Origin: Tillandsia leiboldiana | Lineage: Eukaryota; Streptophyta; Magnoliopsida; Poales; Bromeliaceae | Direction: 5' to 3' | Length of the DNA stretch: 64,000 nucleotides | Assembly (NCBI GenBank): GCA_029204045.2 | Contig: JAQNDB010000282.1 | Location: forward strand, 37,526 to 101,525 | Shown: piece after piece, positions 56,269-64,000 of the stretch | How the letters are laid out: the number at the start of each line of letters is the position of its first letter | Numbering within the stretch: the first letter of the stretch is position 1 | The notes under the pieces: model-generated | The model's database searches: none | Seen by the model: the letters and a program-made list of their open reading frames with translations, nothing else | What the model was told of the DNA's origin: nothing | Program-made: the position numbers and the translations under genes

Positions 56269-57544
56269 CACATCGCCTGGTGCTTGTGAGTGTGCTTGAG
56301 CCTGACGTGGACGTCAGGGCTTAAAGGGGGGGAGAATGTGACACCCTCGGAATTTGGATTAGTCCTCTATATAAATGATATAATAGGACTAAATCTCTAA
56401 CCCGGCTATAGCATTTTGGATGGTAGCAAGATCCAAGAGGAACATGAGAGTTAAGCGTGCTAGAGCTAGAGTAGTTCTAGGATGGGTGACCCCCTGGGAA
56501 GTGGGGCGTCACAGCGCCCCTCCTGCGGGTGGCCCCGCGCGACGCCCGGCCCGCGTGGCGTGCTGCCCGCATGCGCGGGCGGCCCCGCGCGGCGCCCGGC
56601 CCGCGCGGGCGCGCGGCGCCCAGCCCGCGCGGCGTGCTGCCCGCATGCGTGGGCGGCCCCGCGCGGCGCGCTGCCTGCATGCGCGGGCGCCAGACCCACA
56701 CGGGTGAGCTGCCCGCAGGTGCGGGCGGCCCCGCACGGCGCCCAGCCCGCGCGGGTGCCCTGCCTGCGGGTGGCTTGCCCTCCCCCTCCGCGCGCGTTGG
56801 GTGCCCTACGGCCGGATTCCGGGTACCCCCTCCCATCGCTGTAATCAAGAAAACCGAAAAAGAGACAAATATACCGCCCATCTCGGTTTCGTCGACAATG
56901 GATGAAGGAGAAGGATCGTCCCGTTCGCGCTTGTCGGATTCCACGGGAAAAGCGATCGTCCCTTCCTTCTCCCTGTCACGATGCCTCGGTTCTTCACGCC
57001 GACTGCTAGAGGGAAGAGGTTGGGGAAAAAGGGTTCCTCGCTCGCACTCAGATGGGGAACTAACGCACAGGAAATGAGGAGTGGGGAAAAACCCTACGCC
57101 CCCAAACAAAAGTAAATTAATCGTTCAGGTGTGAATGGGGAGTGGGATTGAACCCTAAATCCCCAAATTCAACTCTTAGCGATCGGGTGCGGACCAGGGT
57201 CCAACTTACCTCGAAAAGCATGCCGATCTCCCGCACGCTTTTTGATGCACCCAAAACCACTGGTTTACCTCGAAAAGCGTGCCGATCGCCCGCACGCTTT
57301 TTGATTCACCCGGAACCGCTGGTAACCTTCAGAAATTTATTCTGGGAGATCCTGGGGTCGGAATTCGAATCCGATCGTGCCACCGTTCCCCGTTTCGTGA
57401 GCTCTACCACTTAAAAATATCCGCGAGCCCCGACAGTCTGCCCAGAAACAAAGAATTATTAACCCAACCCCCGTCGGACCACTAAAAGGGGTAAATAAAA
57501 AATAAGAATTTCCGAAAAGACAATTAACGAAGGCGGTTACTACA

Positions 57545-59342
57545 CCCATGATCTAGAGCTTGCTGTTGTGGTATTCGCATTGAAGTTGTGGCGCCACTAC
57601 CTTTATGGGGAGCACTGCGAGATTTACACCGACCACAAGAGCTTGAAGTATCTGTTTACACAGAAAGAGCTGAACCTGAGACAGCGCAGTTGGTTGGAGT
57701 TGTTAAAGGATTATGATGTAGACATACTATACCATCCCGTCAAGGCCAACGTGGTTGCAGATACCCTGAGTAGGAGAGCGGTGCAGAGCTTGTCTATGAT
57801 GATCACTGACCAAGCGCCACTACTTGAGGAAATGAGGCGGCTTGCGCTAGAGGTTGTGTCCCCTGGGGTCTCTGCTAGACTGACGTCCTTAGTCGTGCAG
57901 CCCACTCTGCTGGACAGGATCAGAGAGAGACAGAGTCAGGACCCCCACTTGACCAGGATTAGAGATCAGATTCCGAGCGATCAATCTGGGGACTTTACAG
58001 TTGATGCTTCGGGAGTACTGCGGTACAGGGACCGAGCATGTGTGCCAGTGGACTCCGAGATCAGAGAGCAGATATTGAGAGAGGCCCATTATACACCTTA
58101 CACCCTTCATCCTGGTGGGACTAAGATGTATAAGGACCTCAAGGCACACTTCCGGTGGAGCGGTATGAAGAGGGATATTGGGAGGTTTGTGGCTCAATGT
58201 TTAACTTGCCAGCAGGTAAAAGCTGAGCACCGGGTGCCGGCTGGCAAGTTATAGAGTCTCCCAATTCCTGAGTGGAAATGGGATCACATCACGATGGATT
58301 TTGTAGTCGGATTACCGAGGGCCCAGGGAGGTGCAGATGCCATTTGGGTGGTTGTTGATCGACTCACTAAGTCTGCTCACTTTTTGCCAATGCAGACTAC
58401 ATGGTCACTTGAGCGGCTGGCTCAACTGTACTTGAATGAGGTGGTGAGGTTACATAGAGTGCCCGCCTCTATTGTATCAGATCGAGACCCGAGGTTTGCT
58501 TCACATTTTTTGAGGAGCTTACAGGCCACCTTGGGGATGCAGCTTAGATTCAGTACAGCTTTTCACCCACAGACGGATGGGCAGTCAGAGCGCACTATAA
58601 AGATCCTTGAGGATATGCTCAGAGCTTGCACCTTGGATTTTGGCGGAGGATGGATTCGACACTTATCATTGGCAGAGTTTGCGTACAACAATAGCTTTCA
58701 AGTGAGCATTCAGATGGCTCCATTTGAAGCATTGTATGGATGCAAGTGTCGATCACCTCTTTACTGGAGTGATGTGAGGGAGAGACGGACGTTCGGGCCA
58801 GAGTTATTGCGTGAGGCAGAGGAGAAGATCAAAGTGATCACGCAGCACCTCCAGACCACCCAGAGCAGACAGAGGAGTTATGAAGATGTACGGCGACGAG
58901 ACCTAGAGTTTTAGGTTGGAGATCATATTTTTCTGAAGGTCTCGCTGACCAAAGGGATCAGGAGATTTGGCATTCATGGGAAGCTTAGCCCCCGTTATAT
59001 TGGACCTTTCGATGTATTGGAGCGTATTGGGCTGGTTGCCTATAGGCTTGCACTTCCCCCCAGACTTGCTGGTGTCGACGATGTTTTCCATGTGTCTACT
59101 CTGAGGAGGTATGTTTATGACCCGTTGCACGTCATCGACTTCACCCTACTGGAGATCAGCGAGGATATGAGTTACGTGGAGCGCCCGTTGTGGATTCTGG
59201 ATCGAGAGGTGAGAGATTGCGCAATCGGGCCATCCCTTATGTGAAGATCTTGTGGAGCAACCATGGCAAGCGCGAGGCTACCTGGGAGCTGGAGTCGACG
59301 ATGATGGACACCTACCCCTACCTGTTCGAGGCCCCGGCTTGA
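57545..59342 (+). pseudogene. pol: Tekay F pol: RNase H end, integrase, chromodomain (5' part displaced)
   Basis: The frame enters inside RNase H (HDLELA, then [12 protein letters not shown]) because the G2 element inserted there. Integrase follows with its zinc motif ([16 protein letters not shown]), catalytic residues in TMDFVVGLP, SDRDPRF and QSERTIK, and a C-terminal region (PRYIGPFDVLERIG). The chromodomain (RAIPYVKILWSNHGKREATW) ends at TGA 59340-59342. Lesions: TAG at 58252 and at 58912, both probably CAG to TAG, and a frameshift near 59210 before the chromodomain. It is a clearly different Tekay family from A and D. Confidence 0.9.
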
Positions 59343-59394
59343 GGTATGTTTTTTTTTATTGTTTCGAGGACGAAACTTCTTTAGTGGGGGAGGA

Positions 59395-61065
59395 TGTAGA
59401 GGTCCAGGTCCCCATGCAACTTTTCCCGTGAATTCACAGTATGAAACACCTATTATTGGTGTGTCGGGCCCATAATGCATCAAAGGGATGTTTTGGATGG
59501 ACCCAGTGAGGTTTCTGGATTCATGTTTGGCATTCGGCTGTTTTTGCTGAATTTTAGAAAAGCTTTTTGGCCAAACGAAGGTCGGATTTGGATTTAGCGC
59601 GGAAAAACTCTTGTAAACGGCTATTTGCTTGTATTTTTCTGAGTCCAGATGCCCAAAAAGGGACTCCCGGAAGTTTATTGTGGAATCTGGTGCATGGGTG
59701 GGACCGTAGACCGCCGGGATGCCACGTGGCGGCCTGGTATTGGCCAGTTCACAGCGCGCGGTCCACAGAGCGGCGCGGGGTGGCGCATGGCCAGGCGGGG
59801 ACACGTGGCATCGTGTCATTTGCGGGCTCACGACGCGCGGTACTCGGAGTGCGCACATGGCGCCTCGGGACGCGTACGCGTCAGAGTGGCATGCGGCGCG
59901 ATAGTGCTGCACGTGGGGCACTGTAGCGGGACACGTGGCGCCCGGGGATAGGCGGGCGCCACCTACCGCTTTGACCCGGGGCGCGCCAGGTGGCGCAATG
60001 CGGCTGGGCTTGAACACGCTGTCACGTGTTCGGGACACGTGTCAAGCCCAGGGAGTTTTGGGCGCTCCTCGTGGGTCAGCAGTTTCGGGCGCCCGAAAAT
60101 GGGCCGAGCGCCCGAAACTGGGGACAAATCCGGTATTTTTGAATTTGTTGATTTGGGCCTATAAATAGGCCCGGAATGACTCCGTTTTCTCTTTTTCTGG
60201 CCGGATTTTCACAGAGAGTTCTACAGCAAAGTTGTTCATCACTGTGTGCTGCTTCTACTAGTGATTTCCTGGGATTTTAGGAGGCGCCTTCTTTGATTTC
60301 TACAGCGATTCGGCGCGTTGCGACGCTCCTTCACCGGCAACCCTTCCCGTCGCGTTTTGGTGCGTGGGCTCCCCCGGGCTACTCCGACAGTGTTTTTGGC
60401 TGATTCTTATGCTGTTGTCTTTAAGATAGGTAGGGCTATGACTTTCATATTTTCAGCTCCCCCTCGTTTTGAGTTTTTCTTGGGTGTTTTGGGCCGTTTT
60501 GTGACCCCATTTTCTGTGGCGGAGTTTTTGGACAGCACCGGAGTTTTTCTGAGATTTCTCCGCGCTCGATCGTCGGATTGAGGTGTGCAAGTACTCGTTT
60601 CACATCTACACATCGCAGGGATCATCATCATGATTTTTCTGGATTTTTTTGATGTTTTCCCGAAGGTGAAAATCTTACTTTTTCTGGGCGGATTGTAGCA
60701 GGAGATTGTTCTTGGGGATTTTGTGCTTACCGCGATGTTTATTTTGTAACTTGGCCTACAGGTGTCGGAACGGGACGTGCGAGTACTCGATTTTCATCTA
60801 CTCGTCGCGGCGATTGCAGTGGTGATTTTTCTGGAATTTTCTGAGTTCATCTTGTAGGTGAAAATTAGGCTTTTCTGGACTGTTTGCGCGGACAGCATCT
60901 AAGTTTAAAATTGTGAGTTTAATCGGGCACCATTTTGGGCATTTTTGCAGTTTCGCGGCGTGTGTTGGTTCTTCTCGGGCGGGGGCATGTTTGGACTTGT
61001 GTTTAGAGTTCGAGGTGGGTGATCGTTGTGAACCTCCTATTTTGACTTACCCACTAGGCCTATTG
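59395..61065 (+). repeat. 3' LTR of Tekay F, right end interrupted
   Basis: It begins TGTAGAGGTCCAGG right after a polypurine tract (GTGGGGGAGGA). TATAAATA is at 60160-60167. The leader is GC- and T-rich, with repeated phrases near 60590 and 60780 (GTACTCG, CATCTAC). No natural LTR end is visible before copia E sequence begins at 61066, so this LTR is broken by that insertion. Confidence 0.82.
59723..60167 (+). promoter_or_regulatory. CACGTG-rich promoter of Tekay F LTR
   Basis: Six CACGTG palindromes (59723, 59802, 59910, 59932, 60023 and 60036) lie upstream of TATAAATA (60160-60167). The TATA box sits in the inverted repeat GGGCCTATAAATAGGCCC (60155-60172). CACGTG is the plant G-box core bound by bZIP and bHLH factors. 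Inverted GGGCGCCCGAAA-type repeats at 60085-60118 are also present. Confidence 0.7.
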
Positions 61066-62423
61066 TGTGGGTTATGCTAATATGGATCTAAATAGGGGAA
61101 AAACTACCTAGAGGGGGGGTGAATAGGTGTAAATAATAAATGTGGGTTATGAATAATATGGATCTGAATAGGGGAAAAACCACCTATAGGGGGGGGTGAA
61201 TAGGTGTAAACAATAAACACACCAAATCGTTGCGTAAAAAAATTACCAAATGCCGAAAATAAATAAAGTACGCAAGATTTACGTGGAAAACTCCGTCACA
61301 GGAGTAAAAAACCACGGGACCAATAACACGGCGAAATCCACTAAGATTAAACACGTACAAGGTGATTTACCGTAACCCTACGACTCAACCTTTTCCATAC
61401 GCTCCTAGTTGATCTTCTCCGCTCGCTCCGAACGCTCCTCGAATCCACGATTTGCATCCCAACGCCGAATCCACGACGTTCAACGTCGAATCCACGACGT
61501 TCAACCGAATCCACGGTCTTCACCAATGTGGCACATCTCGATCACACGAACGCGCCTTGCTCCGAATCCATGAGAGCGGTAGCACCTTGAATCCACAAGG
61601 CCACGCGAATCCTCGCGCCGATTTTGGGAAATCATTGTTTTTGTTTGGTGATGATCCTCCGAATACTTAGATCAGAGATAGATAAGGAAATACCATCTAA
61701 GTATTCTTCAATTTGGTTCTATGAAAAATAGGAGTTTGGAAACCCTAGAATCAAATTGAACAATATAGATGAAGAAACATGAATTTAATCGTGTTTTCCT
61801 TTCTTCACTATATTTGTGGATTTTTTTATATTTTATCGATTATCTCGATTAATTCTCCGTCCTTCTTCCCTTTTTCTAAAAGATGAAATTAGGGTTTATT
61901 TATAGGTTAGAAACCTTTGGAAAGAGATAAGCATAAAAAACTGACTTAACAGAATTTTTCCCGCACGGCGGTCCGGACTGGATTTGGCTGATCCGAACTG
62001 TCGTCTTTTTTCAGCAATTTTCCTAAAAAAACAGTTCGGGGTCCGGACTGGAATTTCCTGATCCGGACTGTTCATGCGATTTTGCAGAAATTAAGGTTCG
62101 GGGTCCGGACTGGAACAGGGGTGGTCCGGACTGGAAAACCGCACGAACTAAATTATGTTCACGGTCCGGACTGGAATGGTCTGATCCGCATCCTGAACAT
62201 CCAACTTGTCCAGTTTTTGATTTTTATGCAATGAAAACTTATCCAAGTGTTTCTAAACTACACAAATGTATTCGGATCACCAAAATTATTTAGTTAAACG
62301 TACTTGATCATTCTGAATCCATTCTTCTAGAGATTGATGTAGTTGATCCACAATTCTTCATCTTCAATCAATCTTCAAGACTTATACCATTTCACGAAAT
62401 ACGCCAAAACAAAATCCTTAACA
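61066..62423 (-). repeat. 3' LTR of copia E, minus strand (1358 bp)
   Basis: On the minus strand it starts TGTTAAGGATTTTG at 62423. The AGTCCGGAC palindromes lie at about 61970-62200, TATAAATA at 61897-61904 and the stem-loop array at about 61434-61620. The terminal 75 bases are present twice (61066-61140 and 61141-61215). Confidence 0.88.
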
Positions 62424-63169
62424 ATCTCCCTCTTTGGCGGTTTCGTGACAAAACAAAAATTCACTTAAAAAATTCTAAAAGATATTTTTGTTGCTATCAC
62501 CATACAACAAAAATTTACAAGAATGATCCAAATAAAAATGAATACAGAGATAAACTCCTAAAACAGATTCTAGACTTAGACGTTTGTACTCTTTGCAAAT
62601 GAAATAATTCTTGACAAAAGAAATTGTTAGATACCTCAAGAATTCAAATATTCAATAAACAATCAGAGAGATAGTGTTTATACTCACCATGACATTAATT
62701 ATCAGATATGTATAAAAATTTAGCAAACAAAGATTCACATATCCCTAATCATTAAAATCCAAAATCCAAATGTCATGTCGTAACAATTAACAAGTTAACA
62801 AATATGCCAGTTATCAAGCAACTTATTAGTAATATTACATGCCCAAATAGTTAGTCAAATAGTTAGTAGTGGCATGCATCCAACTTACCTTCAACTTACC
62901 AAAGTTCATCAAGTTTCTCCAAACCAAAAACTTTCAATGTCTACCATGTCTCTCTCCCCCTTTTTGTCACAAAAATTAGCCAAAGCCAAAAAAGAAAGGG
63001 AGTGCAAAGTTTAAAGAAGTTACAAACTTAAACGAAAAAACCTGTAAGAGAAGACATTAAAAAAAAAGTCAGTTGGAGTCATTGTCGTCAGAGCTACTGC
63101 AACCCAGTTTGTTGAAAATCTTCTTCACCAATTTGGCAAGAGATTTGTATTTTCTTTTCAATTCACCTT
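62424..63169 (-). other. Copia E 3' internal region, minus strand, with env-like C-terminus
   Basis: This is the minus-strand counterpart of 27747-28481: polypurine tract next to the LTR, the ATTTTTGTTG hairpin (about 62488-62520), the GGGGGAGAGAG tract (about 62947-62960) and the last codons of the env-like protein, ending in TGA near 63071. The G2 LTR was inserted in the env-like gene at 63169/63170, at the same site as in the left copy. Confidence 0.75.
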
Positions 63170-64000
63170 TGTCACGCCCCGGGGGTTTCAATCAGCGGAA
63201 ACAATCAACGAAAAATGATTTGTTTTACGTATTAATTTTTTTTTTTGAAATTCCTTCTTCCCCGGTGCGTGCCCAGACCCGCCGCATACACAGAATCACC
63301 CTGCAAACGGACAGAGTCTCCTCTGTATATGCACGGCGTCGCGTCTAATACAACATGCAACCATAGTAGTTTATTCAATCACAACAGTTCTCAACATTTA
63401 TACAACTGAACTATTCTGTAGGCCGACCAATTTGAAAGGATAAATCCACAATTTTAAAAGCGGTGCCCACCCGGCACCCAGATTTCTAAACCAGTTCGAA
63501 AACCATAAATCCACAGAGTTTTTAAAACAGTGCCAACACGACACTCAAGTTTTGAAATCCGTTTTCTAAAATCCATAAATCCACAGGGTTTTGAAAACGG
63601 TGCCCACACGACACCCAAGTTTTGAAAACGGTTTTCGCAATTCTTTTTCTTTTCTTTTTCTTTCTTTCTTTTTGAAAAATGGCCGAACAGAGATAAGAAC
63701 TCAAACATCCACATATCCAAAGGGAAAAGTTTCGACATCCACACCGACCCCACGAGGGTATCGAGAACCACACAATAGTCTACAAGTAGTAAATGAAATG
63801 CGAAAGAAAGGAGAAAATACAGTCTGAGGTCTCAATGGACCCGAAAGCTCCTGACCCGGCCTCACCGTCGCCTAGCCATCACCCCTGAAGGAACCTGTCA
63901 CGGAGTGGGAAGTCAGCGACACGATAATGCTAACAATAAAGTAGGAAAAAGGAGTAAAGCCAACCGTAAGACTATCCGGATCAACCACCCTCCCGAAAGG
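63170..64000 (-). repeat. G2 gypsy LTR, minus strand, cut by window end
   Basis: It begins TGTCACGCCCCGGGG on the plus strand and is nearly identical, inverted, to 26915-27746. It continues beyond the window. Confidence 0.87.

Larger units (their letters stand above)
44068..56513 (+). mobile_element. Cassandra-type TRIM element, copy 3, split by two insertions
   Basis: 5' LTR 44068-44244, primer site TGGTATCAGAGCC 44247-44259, interior pieces 44245-44359, 54287-54335 and 56269-56336, 3' LTR 56337-56513. Removing Tekay D and the solo LTR rejoins an ordinary Cassandra interior. The outer target duplication GCGCC (44063-44067 and 56514-56518) confirms that both ends belong to one insertion 12.4 kb apart. 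5S-like segments lie at 44171-44235 and 56441-56506. Confidence 0.92.
41845..57544 (-). repeat. 5' LTR of minus-strand G2 element, split by nested insertions
   Basis: Its own sequence is 41845-41973, 42550-44067 and 56514-57544. On the plus strand it begins TGTCACGCCCCGGGG and ends GGTTACTACA. A primer binding site follows its inner end, so it is a 5' LTR. The pieces are separated by Cassandra copy 2 and by Cassandra copy 3 with its contents. A GC-rich repetitive block (43790-44067 and 56514-56790) was cut by copy 3. The outer end lies in the RNase H coding region of Tekay F, with likely target sequence CCCAT. Confidence 0.85.

Noticed and set aside
56420..56707. ORF starting [22 protein letters not shown] (also 41867-42067 minus)
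   Set aside because: It is a frame through the 5S-like part of the Cassandra LTR.
59172..60038. Minus-strand ORF of 288 codons over the Tekay F LTR
   Set aside because: It lies opposite the chromodomain end and GC-rich U3, and shows no recognisable domain.
1..64000. Host genes or tRNA genes
   Set aside because: Every base can be assigned to a retroelement part or the gap. Short ORFs left over are antisense or repeat shadows, and no tRNA cloverleaf was seen apart from primer-site complements.

Overview
This window is plant repeat DNA. It contains no host gene, tRNA gene or rRNA gene that I can support. Everything visible is LTR retrotransposon sequence, mostly stacked inside other LTR retrotransposons, with one 100-base N gap at 29676-29775. 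The families point to a flowering plant with a large, repeat-rich genome. They are Ty1/copia elements of the Sirevirus (SIRE/Maximus) type, Ty3/gypsy chromoviruses of the Tekay/Del type with a C-terminal chromodomain, and Cassandra-type miniature elements whose LTRs carry a 5S rRNA-like segment. The species cannot be named from the sequence.

Layout, left to right. (1) 1-7615: 5' part of Sirevirus A on the minus strand, running off the left edge. It sits inside a related family-3 copia LTR (7616-8500), which itself sits inside the pol gene of Tekay element A (8501-14942). (2) Tekay A also carries a complete 576-bp Cassandra element (9204-9779) and ends in a 3102-bp LTR. It lies in a second gypsy LTR family, called G2 here (14943-15136 and 26803-27746). 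(3) 15137-26802: complete Sirevirus B in that G2 LTR, with TSD CTCGG. (4) 27747-29675: 3' end of copia E, then the gap. (5) 29776-38823: Sirevirus C, lacking its 5' end but with an intact env-like ORF. (6) 38824-41597: 3' end of a family-3 copia. (7) 41598-57544: leader and 5' LTR of a minus-strand G2 element. That LTR is split by a Cassandra element (41974-42549) and by a second Cassandra stretched to 12.4 kb (44068-56513), because Tekay D (44360-54286) and a solo G2 LTR (54336-56268) landed in it. (8) 57545-61065: 3' half of Tekay F, the host of that G2 element. (9) 61066-64000: a minus-strand copy of the copia E plus G2 composite seen at 26915-29675.

How the parts work. The Sireviruses encode one Gag-Pol frame of about 1705 codons (Gag with coiled coil and two CCHC knuckles, then protease, integrase, reverse transcriptase, RNase H), followed by a long spacer and an env-like ORF. 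All Gag-Pol copies here are broken. Tekay elements encode Gag-PR-RT-RH-INT-chromodomain, and those here are also broken. Cassandra encodes nothing and would need other elements' proteins.

The most interesting signals are non-coding. (a) Every Sirevirus LTR carries an array of small stem-loops with a constant TGGATT loop and stems that change but keep pairing. (b) An LTR-like promoter module (six GATCCGGATC-type palindromes, a TATA box and a likely GT-AG intron) lies directly upstream of the env-like ORF, and is missing from the relative that lacks that ORF. (c) A hairpin with a constant TGGTGAT loop lies just before the 3' polypurine tract. (d) Six CACGTG sites stand upstream of the TATA box in the Tekay F LTR.
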